Below, piece after piece: positions 15,555-23,314 of a stretch of DNA of 26,947 bases. Within the stretch, counting starts at the first letter, position 1. Every line of letters begins with the position of its first letter. Position numbers and translations under genes: made by a program. The stretch lies in contig JBBPYD010000141.1 in NCBI GenBank assembly GCA_038200305.1, positions 1 through 26,947 of the forward strand. The letters are read 5' to 3'. This stretch comes from JANXXV01 sp038200305 (GTDB lineage: Bacteria > Acidobacteriota > Terriglobia > Bryobacterales > Bryobacteraceae). Below the pieces are notes generated by a model. The model was not told where the DNA came from, did not search any database, and saw nothing but the letters and a program-made list of their open reading frames with translations.

Positions 15555-17508
15555 GCTCTTTCAGAAAGCGGAAGTAACCGGGGAAGTCGAAGTCTGTCGG
15601 ACCCACTTCCATCTTTGTGAGATGGCTCACTTCGGCCAGGTTGCGCTTGCCGTCACACCAGTAGAGTGCGATTGTAACCAGCTTGTCCCAGGCTCCCGAC
15701 GGATAACCGCGCCACTGATCCTGCGGGAGGCCGTCCATCGGTAACGAGCCAATCCGCTTACGCCGGACGACAATTCTTTCCGCCTCGGCATTTGGCTTCT
15801 CCGGGTCATCCTTGGCGCCCGCCGAACGCAATCTGGCGAGTTGCACATCCCGAAACGACCGCAGCTCAGACATAATGGGGTTCAGCGATTGCCGCCCTTG
15901 CTGCTGACGATCTTGAGCAATGAGGCGAAGCACAGAAAGCGCGGCCTGTTCCCCTCGATCCTCAAAGTAGGAAACTCGTGCAAGACCATAGCTTCCCGCG
16001 GCCTCGTTGCCGGAGAGCAGACCGTCAATGGCAGTGGATGCCGCGGATTCCATTTCCCGATAGGAATGATCCAGCGTGGTCTCGGCAAGCCAGCGGATCT
16101 GCGGCTCGCCGGCTGACGCGTTGAAATAAAGATACGTTGCAATCACGGCGATCAGGTCGCGCATGGAACGCGGGTCCACCGTTTCGGGTTTGTCTTCGCT
16201 GTTGTGATGTGTAACCACGCCAGTGCCGCTGTAGGGCCATACAGTGGGAACGCCGACGGTAGGTTCTCCCAGGTAGGTATCCGTTCCGGTAATGTGCTCT
16301 TGCCAGTGCCATGGACGGGACTGCGGAAAATATGCTTTCGCTATTCGCAGGATCAACGCGTCCGTGTAGGACATGGCCACGTGGGGATTCATATAGAACG
16401 TATATTCCGTGCCAGCCTGATCGTAGGCAGCCGCCGGAGTGTCAACGGTCATCGCGGCGACTGTGTGCTTCATCCGTTCGGCGTTCGCGGAAATGTAACT
16501 TAGCGATCCGTAGAGTTCAGGCATCAGCAGAATGCGGATGGAACGTGCCGGACGCGGCAGCTTTCCGCTTTCGATAAGCCGTGCGATGGTGTGTAAAGCT
16601 TCCACCATTGCCGCAACACCCGTTGCGTTATCCTGCGCGCCTTGTTCCGAAGTGTGTCCAAGAACCAGCACCTCTTCCTGGGAACTCACTCCCGGTAGGA
16701 CGCCGGTGACCCACGGATAGCGGCCCTCGTAATAGCGCGTAGCGGCAAGCGCGTGAACCCGGACTTTCTTTCCGGAAGCAAGAATCTGGCGCAGGCGGGC
16801 GGTTTGGCGCGGCGTGATGGAGAACGACAGCAGCGGAGTGCTTGCTTTCGTAAAGCCCCAACCGTTGTCGCCCCACGCATTCACCCACTGGCGGCCATCC
16901 TGCAGAGAAGGATTCTCGCTGAAGCCGTTGACCGCACCGAGCGCTCCGTACTTTACCAGCTTGAATTTGTAACCGGCGGAGTTTTTATCTGTCAGGACCA
17001 GCTTTCCCTTGACCTGGCTCCAAGGTGTTTTTGCGATGTCCACAAGTTCCGCGTCGATGCCTTCCTTCGGCGTGGAGCCGCTCCACATGCCGAGCGATGC
17101 GGGAACGCTCTTGTAATCGCAGAGCGGAATCGGCTCCGGTTCGATTACGTCGAGGCGGGCCTCCGTAGCATCCCAGGCAAGCGGCATGGTCCAGTAGCCC
17201 GCTTGCGTTTTGCCGTCGGCGGCAGCGCCCCCTACTTGCACGCGTTTCAGACCGCTTTGTTCCAGACGCTGCTTCAAATACTGCGCGGTTTCTTCGAACT
17301 TGGGGAACGTGAACCAGCGGTCCGTGGAATAAACGCGCTCCATTGTTTCCACCGCACGTTTCGCGTCGGCTTCCGCGCTAACCACTTTCACGATGGGCGA
17401 CACCGGACTACCGGCCGCTGCCAGACTACCCAGCGAGAGCAAGGCAGGAAGCAGCCATCGAAGGAAGCTTTCGGGTAGTACCGGAATACGCTTACTTGCA
17501 CATCGCAT
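15529..17508 (-). CDS. Secreted M28-type zinc aminopeptidase (DUF4910-like variant)
   Basis: First gene of the leftward operon. A signal segment (FLRWLLPALLSLGSLAAAG) lies near residues 15-33 of the protein begun at the ATG at 17508. A protease-associated-like insert (about 125-250) interrupts the peptidase domain. Predicted zinc ligands of the M28 pattern are H285 (LGHTSEQG), D293 (AQDNATG), E331 (LMPELYGS), D355 (TVDTPAA) and the His pair in THHNSEDKPETVD. Where most M28 enzymes have Glu-Glu, this protein has Pro-Glu, so the usual general base is absent; related DUF4910 proteins also carry Pro-Glu at this place. The last 100 residues look like a helical addition. A GTG at 17553 in the same frame is possible, but the promoter's expected transcription start falls on it, so 17508 is preferred. 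It would release N-terminal amino acids from peptides in the periplasm. Confidence 0.82.
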   Translation of the reverse strand: MRCASKRIPVLPESFLRWLLPALLSLGSLAAAGSPVSPIVKVVSAEADAKRAVETMERVYSTDRWFTFPKFEETAQYLKQRLEQSGLKRVQVGGAAADGKTQAGYWTMPLAWDATEARLDVIEPEPIPLCDYKSVPASLGMWSGSTPKEGIDAELVDIAKTPWSQVKGKLVLTDKNSAGYKFKLVKYGALGAVNGFSENPSLQDGRQWVNAWGDNGWGFTKASTPLLSFSITPRQTARLRQILASGKKVRVHALAATRYYEGRYPWVTGVLPGVSSQEEVLVLGHTSEQGAQDNATGVAAMVEALHTIARLIESGKLPRPARSIRILLMPELYGSLSYISANAERMKHTVAAMTVDTPAAAYDQAGTEYTFYMNPHVAMSYTDALILRIAKAYFPQSRPWHWQEHITGTDTYLGEPTVGVPTVWPYSGTGVVTHHNSEDKPETVDPRSMRDLIAVIATYLYFNASAGEPQIRWLAETTLDHSYREMESAASTAIDGLLSGNEAAGSYGLARVSYFEDRGEQAALSVLRLIAQDRQQQGRQSLNPIMSELRSFRDVQLARLRSAGAKDDPEKPNAEAERIVVRRKRIGSLPMDGLPQDQWRGYPSGAWDKLVTIALYWCDGKRNLAEVSHLTKMEVGPTDFDFPGYFRFLKEHGYVDFAQ

Positions 17509-17555
17509 AAAAGTAATTGAGACGACCTCTTTCGACCCACTGGAAGTTTTCACTT

Positions 17556-17584
17556 ACGTTACACTCTATTGAGAATCCTGTCAA
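17556..17584 (-). promoter_or_regulatory. Sigma-70-type promoter of the seven-gene operon
   Basis: Read leftwards: perfect -35 TTGACA (17584-17579), a 17-bp spacer, and -10 TAACGT (17561-17556; three of six to TATAAT, including the key T, A and T). Transcription would begin near 17550, about 40 bases upstream of the ATG at 17508. It is the best promoter match I found in the window. Confidence 0.6.
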
Positions 17585-17585
17585 T
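17568..17585. promoter_or_regulatory. Candidate operator for the ROK regulator
   Basis: ATTGA-N8-TCAAT is a perfect 5-bp inverted repeat whose right arm sits within the -35 box of the operon promoter, in the divergent region next to the ROK gene. A repressor bound here would block RNA polymerase. The repeat is short, and no second copy was seen to confirm it. Confidence 0.4.
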
Positions 17586-17665
17586 GGCGAGCACAAATGC
17601 GTGTGGTGCGAAAACGGAGTTTCTTGCATTCGTAAACTAAGCACCTGAGAATCCGGAAAATAGAA

Positions 17666-18886
17666 TTGACCTCCAAGAGCAGTATTCTGCGGCCTGATGC
17701 GGTTCGCGGCACAAACGCCGCGGCCGTGCTTCAACTTTTGCGGCGCTACGATTCCCTGTCGCGAGCGGACATCTCGCGTCAAAGCGGACTCTCTGAGGGG
17801 ACCATCTCCCGGATCACTACGGAGCTGATAGGACGGCGGCTGGTGAGGGAGGACGGCGCTGAGAATTCGACAGGGGGGCGGCCGGCAACACGTCTACGCC
17901 TCGATCAGCACCATTTGGCTCTGGGCGTCGATATTCACAAATGGGAAACACGGTTCGCCATTTCGACGTTATCCGGCAAGCTCCTTGAGGCCGAAAGCTG
18001 CCGAACGCCCAGTAGCCCGATGGCGACTCTTGCGTTAGTCGCCAAGCAATACGGCGTTTTGTCGAAGAAATACGGGGATCAGCGAATCGTGGGAATCGGC
18101 TTGAGCGTTCGCGGTCTGGTCAACAGCCGGACCGGAGTGGTTGAACTCGGTAATTTCCCGGACTGGGTCCGCGTTCCTGTCCGGGATTGGCTGCGGAACC
18201 GGCTCAAAATTCCCGTTTACGTGGATAACAACGTGAGGCTCGCCGCGATTGCCGAGTTCGACTACGGTAGCCTGGTGGAGATTCATAACCGTCACTGTAT
18301 TCTTTTCGTGATGGTGGACGAGGGTATCGGCGTGGGCATTGTTCTGGAGGGCAAGATCCACTATGGCCCGAACGATGCGGCGGGCGAGTTCGGACAGATG
18401 GTGATTGCCGATCGAGGCGCCGGACAACAACACAATGGGCCAGGGTGCCTGGAGCAGCTCGCCTCTAATACGGCTCTCTGTGAACGCTACGCGGCCCTTG
18501 CCGGAAGCAGCACGCCTGCGGGTTCCGGGGACACCCGGTCGCGTGTGCGAAGAATCTGCCAGCGCGCGGTAAAGGGCGACGGCTTCGCGCTGCAGGCGTT
18601 GAGTGAGACGTGCCGCTATCTCGGCATCGGGGTTGCCAATGTAATCTGGGGATTGAACGCGGATGCCGTGGTGATCAACGCCACAATCAACGAAGCCTGG
18701 CAATTGATAGCGCCCATGATCGAAAGGCAGTTTCCCAGCGGTCCGGAGATCGTCAACTTCCGGCAACTGGTGTTGCGGCCTTCGAGTCTGGGCAGCGAGG
18801 GGAGCATGATAGGCGCGGCAGCGCTCCCCTTCAAAAACCTGTTTACGACTGGGGAGCGGAGCCGTACAGCGAAAACCGGGGCGTAA
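17666..18886 (+). CDS. ROK-family transcriptional regulator (NagC/Mlc/XylR-like)
   Basis: A 406-residue sugar-sensing repressor, read divergently from the operon it probably controls. It starts at TTG 17666; RGTN (14-17) at the head of the DNA-binding domain supports a start this close. A winged helix-turn-helix spans about 18-70 (SRADISRQSGLSEGTISRITTEL). The ROK fold follows from residue 85, with GIGLSVRGLVNSRTG and VYVDNNVRLAAIAE. The kinase-type Asp of the usual NDAN motif is replaced by Asn (N188-N189), consistent with a regulator rather than a kinase. The zinc site is mostly lost: the His of GEIGH is Q244 and two of the three Cys are Q254 and H256, leaving C261. The inducer is not predictable, though amino sugars or their phosphates are typical for NagC-like members. 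Confidence 0.88.
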   Translation: MTSKSSILRPDAVRGTNAAAVLQLLRRYDSLSRADISRQSGLSEGTISRITTELIGRRLVREDGAENSTGGRPATRLRLDQHHLALGVDIHKWETRFAISTLSGKLLEAESCRTPSSPMATLALVAKQYGVLSKKYGDQRIVGIGLSVRGLVNSRTGVVELGNFPDWVRVPVRDWLRNRLKIPVYVDNNVRLAAIAEFDYGSLVEIHNRHCILFVMVDEGIGVGIVLEGKIHYGPNDAAGEFGQMVIADRGAGQQHNGPGCLEQLASNTALCERYAALAGSSTPAGSGDTRSRVRRICQRAVKGDGFALQALSETCRYLGIGVANVIWGLNADAVVINATINEAWQLIAPMIERQFPSGPEIVNFRQLVLRPSSLGSEGSMIGAAALPFKNLFTTGERSRTAKTGA

Positions 18887-18888
18887 GA

Positions 18889-20283
18889 CTAGCGGGAGAG
18901 TTCCGTTGGTTCCTTGAAGTTCAGTTGCTTCGGCAGATCCCGGAAACCACGCGTCAACACAGCAAGATACAGGACTCCCAACGCAAGCCAGGCAAAGCCC
19001 GCCAGTTTCGCGGCCATAGTGAGACTGATCCATACATAGGCGCACACGATGGCGCCCAGCATAGGAAAGACAAGATTGCTCAGAATCGCCGTTCCGCGGC
19101 GTAGGCGAAGACGAATGAAGTAGTGCTGCACAACGCTGAGATTCACCAAAATAAAGCCGGCGAAGGCGCCGAAATTGAGCAGTTCGACGGCAAGCTGAAA
19201 TCGCATCAGTAAGGCGCCGGCACACGAAGCTGCAGACATTACATAGATGGCGCGCGACGGTGTGAGATATCGCGGATGGATGTAGGCGAAGATTCCGGGT
19301 GGAATCATCCTGTCCCGCCCCATTCCCATCAGCAGCCTAGATGCTCCCGCTTGCGCGGTGAGAGCGCTTGCCAATGCCGCGACAAGAAGAACGAACGTGA
19401 GGCACGCAAGCATCCATGGGCCTCCCACCTTTTGTCCGATATCGAGAATTGCGGTTTCCAGATGAGGCAACGTACGATAGTCCGGCCAGGCAAGGCTCGC
19501 CAGATAGACGGTGACAACGCAAATTATGGTTTGCAGCACGCAGACCATAATAGTTGCGAACCCGATGTCACGAACCGGATCCACTGTGTCCTCCGCAAGT
19601 GTAGAAATCGCGTCGAACCCAATGTAGGAGAGGGTTGCGATGGCCGCTCCAAGCATAAGCGGGCTGAACGAAAACGTTTCCGGGCGAATCACGCCCGCGA
19701 TGGATATCAATCCATCAAGACCTTGCCGCTGAATCACGAATCTTGAAACAACCCAGATGAAAAGCAGCGCGCAAGCCGTCATCACGGCCATTGTTGCGGT
19801 GCTTGCCCGTGCCGTGACCCGGATTCCCCGCACGTTGATTAATGCAATGCCTACAATGAAAACTATTGTCCAGATGAAATACGGCACCCGCGGAGCGATC
19901 TGTGCTGCTGTGAGCGCCGCAAAGATCACACTGACCAGAGGAATCAACAGGTAATCGAGTATCATCGCCCAGCCAGCTATGAAACCGGCGTGCGGGTTGA
20001 ACGCGCGCTGCGCGTAAGTGTATGTCGAACCCGCGGACGGGTAAGCGGCGGACATCTTTGCATAGCTGGCGGCGGTGAAAAGCATGGCTATCATGGCCAC
20101 CAAGTAACTGAGAACGGCGTGGCCCTGAGAGACCTGCTGAACGATTCCGTAAACCGGATACGGCGCAGTTGGACTCAGAATCACAAGCCCGTAAACGATC
20201 AGATCGCGCCGGGACAGGACCCGCCGGAATTGCATTGTGTCCGCCGGGCTGGCGGGAGCCGTGCTTTCAAATAGTTCAGGCAT
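18889..20283 (-). CDS. APC-superfamily amino acid permease
   Basis: A 464-residue inner-membrane transporter with about 12 membrane segments. The N-terminal RRVLSRRDLIVYGLVILSP leads into the first segment; helix-breaking residues there (LSPTAPYPVYG) resemble the unwound TM1 of APC transporters. GWAMILDYLLIPL, SYIGFDAISTLAEDTVDP (TM6 region, the FDxxxTxAEE-type signature) and SRLLMGMGRDRMIP follow, all characteristic of this superfamily. Amino acids or polyamines are the likely cargo, probably with proton symport. A second in-frame ATG at 20235 (MQFRRVL) could be the real start; neither has a strong ribosome site. It converges on the ROK gene with two bases between stop codons, so their transcripts must overlap. 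Placement between the peptidase operon and the amidase operon fits amino-acid uptake. Confidence 0.88.
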   Translation of the reverse strand: MPELFESTAPASPADTMQFRRVLSRRDLIVYGLVILSPTAPYPVYGIVQQVSQGHAVLSYLVAMIAMLFTAASYAKMSAAYPSAGSTYTYAQRAFNPHAGFIAGWAMILDYLLIPLVSVIFAALTAAQIAPRVPYFIWTIVFIVGIALINVRGIRVTARASTATMAVMTACALLFIWVVSRFVIQRQGLDGLISIAGVIRPETFSFSPLMLGAAIATLSYIGFDAISTLAEDTVDPVRDIGFATIMVCVLQTIICVVTVYLASLAWPDYRTLPHLETAILDIGQKVGGPWMLACLTFVLLVAALASALTAQAGASRLLMGMGRDRMIPPGIFAYIHPRYLTPSRAIYVMSAASCAGALLMRFQLAVELLNFGAFAGFILVNLSVVQHYFIRLRLRRGTAILSNLVFPMLGAIVCAYVWISLTMAAKLAGFAWLALGVLYLAVLTRGFRDLPKQLNFKEPTELSR

Positions 20284-20404
20284 TCGTCAGACGATTGCCG
20301 GGCGCGGCATTCCGAAGCAAGCCGATTAAACCTTGAGAGTATCACTACTGCCACCCACAGCATTGAAAGCTGGATCTGGCAAAGAGGAGATAAACTGAAT
20401 CCAG

Positions 20405-20581
20405 ATGAAAAACTGGAAATTGGTTGCTGAGGCTTATGGCCATGGCGTTTCGGAGGCCGAGTTGGAGCGCATCGTGCCATCGCTGGAGAGTCTGGGTACA
20501 GAATTCCATAAAGTGTTAGCCGGCCTGCCTTCCGATGCGGAATCGGCGGTGACTTTCGAAGCCGATCTGGGGGAAAGGTGA
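20405..20581 (+). CDS. 58-residue GatC/AtzG-like small protein upstream of an amidase
   Basis: A short gene (ATG 20405, stop 20579-20581) whose stop overlaps the amidase start in GTGA. The protein begins MKNWKLVAEAYGHGVSEAEL, has a helical centre (RIVPSLESLGTEFHKVLAGL) and ends ESAVTFEADLGER. This layout (two helices, then a short hydrophobic tail) resembles DUF4089/AtzG proteins, structural relatives of GatC that wrap around an amidase. An in-frame TGA nine bases upstream fixes the start region. The nearest strong purine run, AAAGAGGAGA at 20381-20390, is about 14 bases away, farther than usual. Translational coupling and composition argue for a real gene. The family call is by pattern, not alignment. 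Confidence 0.7.
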   Translation: MKNWKLVAEAYGHGVSEAELERIVPSLESLGTEFHKVLAGLPSDAESAVTFEADLGER

Positions 20582-21945
20582 CCATCCTCGATGCGGCGAG
20601 CGCACTCAGAAATGGAGCGGTCACCAGCGCTCAGATGGTTGAATCCACGCTCACAAAGATTGCGGAATGCGACGGCGATTTGAACGCTTTTCTTACCGTA
20701 ATGCAGGGACCGGCACGGGCACGCGCGAAGGCTCTCGATTCCGAACTCGCCCAGGGCAAAGACCGCGGACCCCTGCATGGAGTCTCTGTCGCGGTGAAGG
20801 ATCTGTTCTACATCAAGGGAATCCGAACCACGGGTGGGTCTAAGATTTTCGAGGATTTCATTCCTTCATACGATGCGGCGGTGATTGAGCATTTGGATGC
20901 GGCGGGCGCCGTGATTGTGGGGAAGACCAACCTGCACGAACTAGCGTACGGGATCACGTCCAACAATCCTCATTTCGGCGCGGTTCACAACCCTCACAAC
21001 CTGGACTGCATTCCAGGGGGGTCCAGCGGAGGGTCGGGCGCCGCCGTGGCTGCGGGCATGGTTCCAATGGCGATGGGCAGTGACACGGGCGGATCTATCC
21101 GGATTCCGGCTGCCTTTTGCGGAACCGTAGGATTGAAGCCTACATTCGGCCGCGTGAGCAAGTACGGTTGTCTAGCGCTTGGCCTAAGCCTGGACCATAT
21201 GGGTCCGCTCACCATGACCGTTCGGGACACCGCTGTTACGCTCAACGCCATTGCGGGTTTCGATGCGCGAGATCCGAACAGCAGCCGCCGTCCCGTAGAA
21301 GACTATCTGCCGGGTGCGGCTTCGCCGCTGAAGGGAGTTCGAATCGGCTGGCCGGAGAATTATTATCTGGAATCGCTTCATCCAGAAGTCAGGAGCGCGG
21401 TGGAGCAGGCGCGTGCGTTAGCCCAAGAACTTGGCGCCGATGTGGTGAGTATTCGCGTGCCGGATATCGCCGCTCTGAATACAATATCGCGCGTGATCTT
21501 GATGTCGGAAGCGTCGGCCGTGCTGGAGCGTTACATGGGAGACCGTTCGAAGTTCGGCGCGGACGTGCTGGCGCTGCTGGATCAAGGCCGAATGCTGCCT
21601 GCCACCGATTACATCAATGCGCAGCGGGTACGCCGGGCGATGCAGGTGGAGTTCCGGCAGGTGTTCGGCAAAATCGATTGTCTCTTTACGCCTACGTCGC
21701 CGATTCCGGCAGCGGAAATCGATCAGAAAACGGTGATGATTGACGGCGTTGAGGAGGATGTCCGGCTGGCCTCGACGCGGTTTGTCCGAGGCATCAATGC
21801 ACTCGGCTTACCAGCGCTGTCCCAGCCATGCGGGGTGACGGCGGCGGGCCTGCCAATCGGGCTTCAAATCATCGGCCGGGCATTCGAAGAGAAATTGTTA
21901 TTGCGCGTGGGCGCCGCCATTGAGGACGGGCTTCACGTAAACTAA
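20578..21945 (+). CDS. Amidase signature enzyme (AS family)
   Basis: A 455-residue cytoplasmic hydrolase of carboxamides with the complete Ser-cisSer-Lys triad: K74 in SVAVKDLF, cis-S149 in PGGSSGGSGAA and nucleophile S173 in GSDTGGSIRIPAA. The spacing (75 and 24 residues) is as in GatA. The start GTG 20578 overlaps the stop of the small GatC/AtzG-like gene and follows GGGGGAAAG. The sequence GRVSKYGCLALGLSLDHMGPLTMTVRD is GatA-like. However, the protein is shorter than typical GatA and is not next to gatB, so it may be a catabolic amidase (for instance acting on carboxybiuret- or allophanate-like or peptide amide substrates) rather than the tRNA amidotransferase subunit. The oxidoreductase gene follows 21 bp downstream in the same direction. 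Confidence 0.87.
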   Translation: MTILDAASALRNGAVTSAQMVESTLTKIAECDGDLNAFLTVMQGPARARAKALDSELAQGKDRGPLHGVSVAVKDLFYIKGIRTTGGSKIFEDFIPSYDAAVIEHLDAAGAVIVGKTNLHELAYGITSNNPHFGAVHNPHNLDCIPGGSSGGSGAAVAAGMVPMAMGSDTGGSIRIPAAFCGTVGLKPTFGRVSKYGCLALGLSLDHMGPLTMTVRDTAVTLNAIAGFDARDPNSSRRPVEDYLPGAASPLKGVRIGWPENYYLESLHPEVRSAVEQARALAQELGADVVSIRVPDIAALNTISRVILMSEASAVLERYMGDRSKFGADVLALLDQGRMLPATDYINAQRVRRAMQVEFRQVFGKIDCLFTPTSPIPAAEIDQKTVMIDGVEEDVRLASTRFVRGINALGLPALSQPCGVTAAGLPIGLQIIGRAFEEKLLLRVGAAIEDGLHVN

Positions 21946-21966
21946 TGAGAACGAGGACTATCTGAA

Positions 21967-23264
21967 ATGAATATCACCCGCCGGAATCTGCTTGGAGGCA
22001 TGGCTGCGCTAGCGGCAACTGCTACAGGCCGCGCCGCTAACGATCGAATCCAGGTGGGCGTGATCGGGTGTGGAGCGCGGTCCCAGGAACTGATGCGAGC
22101 CATGCTCAAGGTGCATGGTATTGAGATCGTGGGAATCGTCGATGCTTATAAAGGGCGAATCGAGCGCACTCGGGAGCGCCTTGGCGCAAGCGCAAAACCG
22201 TATAAGAATCACACGGAATTGCTGGCCCAAAGTGGAATTGACACCGTTGTGATTGCGACACCGGACCACTGGCACAAACAGATTATTTTAGATGCCGTCA
22301 GGGCTGGGAAGGACGTTTACAGCGAGAAGCCGCTTACGTATAAGGCGTCAGAAGGCGTCGAGCTGATTGAGGCCGCCCGCAGCACGCAGCGGATCGTGCA
22401 AGTGGGAAGCCAGGGCGTGAGTTCCCCAACGCAGCAAAAGGCGCGTGAACTGATCCAATCCGGGAAACTTGGCAAAGTCACCATGATCCGGGCCGCTTAC
22501 AATCGCAACACAGCATCCGGAGCATGGATTTACCCCATTCCTCCGGATGCCTCCCCATCTACGGTCGATTGGGATATGTTCCTTGGCCCGGCGCCGAAAC
22601 GGCCTTTCAGTTTAGAGCGTTTCTTCCGTTGGCGCTGTTATCAGGATTATTCCGGCGGTATTGCCACCGACTTATTCGTGCATCTTTGCACCACGATCCA
22701 CTTCTTAATGGGCGCCAAGATGCCGGCCCGTGCAGTCGCGATGGGAGAGCTATACCGATGGAAGAGAGCCGCGAGGTGCCCGACACTTTGAACGCCGTTC
22801 TGGAATATCCCGAAGGATTCGCTGTAAACCTGAGTTCGACGTTTAATAATCAAACCGCATCTGAAAGTGGCTTTCAGATCCTTGGAACAGAAGGGACACT
22901 TGTATTGGGAAACGAGCTGACGCTTTATCCGGAAACGGCTCGCGAGGATAACCGCTGGATCGTGAATAGCTGGCCAAAGGCACTCGAAGAGGCGTATTAT
23001 CGAGATCCCAAGGTGCGTGAGGCGGAACTGGGCGACAAGCGAAAACCCGCGGATAAACTTCAGCAGTTTGGGAAAGAAGGCGCCGACCCGACGGCCGCGC
23101 ACTTCGAGCACTGGGCCGATGCTATCCGGACCCGCACTCCGTTTTGGGAGGATGCCGTTGTGGGCCATCATGCCGCTGCGTGTGCCCATATGGTGAACCA
23201 AGCCGCGCAACAGCGCCGCGTTGTGGAGTGGGATTTCACAAAAGACGACATCAAGTCCGCTTAA
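21967..23264 (+). pseudogene. Tat-exported Gfo/Idh/MocA oxidoreductase, interrupted by a frameshift
   Basis: NAD(P)-dependent sugar dehydrogenase-type protein, coded in two frames. The first part (from ATG 21967, preceded by GAGGA) has a twin-arginine signal (ITRRNLLGGMAALAA), the Rossmann motif VGVIGCGARSQ, TPDHWHKQI and EKPLTYKASEG, then GGIATDLFVHL, and stops at 22791. The C-terminal part continues in a second frame from about 22763 (SREVPDTLNAVLEYPEGF to the TAA at 23264). Adding one base in the GAAGAGAG run at 22761-22768 restores a continuous YRWK-E-SREVPDTLNAVLEYPEG typical of the family, giving about 432 residues. A sequencing error or a recent one-base deletion explains it; no slippery heptamer is visible. 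It would act on a sugar or cyclitol in the periplasm. It is likely co-transcribed with the amidase. Confidence 0.82.
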
Positions 23265-23314
23265 ATCCTACTCTTTAGGCCACCTTCTGCCGATGGTACT
23301 GGCAGAGGGAATAA

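Noticed and set aside
14742..15620. 292-residue open frame on the plus strand inside the DUF4091 gene
   Set aside because: Antisense shadow; low-complexity Arg-rich translation with no recognisable domain.
17551..17564. CACTTACGTTACAC as a palindromic operator
   Set aside because: Only the central ACGT is symmetric; the flanks are direct, not inverted, matches.
18035..19225. 396-residue open frame on the minus strand across the ROK gene and the permease end
   Set aside because: Antisense to two well-supported genes; its translation has no family-like motif, signal peptide or ribosome site.
20578..21945. Amidase as gatA of the tRNA amidotransferase
   Set aside because: Not next to gatB, shorter than typical GatA, and paired with an AtzG-like small protein; kept only as an alternative.
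22740..22800. Programmed ribosomal frameshift in the oxidoreductase
   Set aside because: No slippery heptamer or downstream stem is evident, and the family is not known to use one.
21967..23264. Oxidoreductase as a GH109 alpha-N-acetylgalactosaminidase, which would fit the glycan theme
   Set aside because: It has the Tat signal and NAD fold shared with GH109, but I could not see the GH109-specific segments; it looks like the common dehydrogenase-type relatives.
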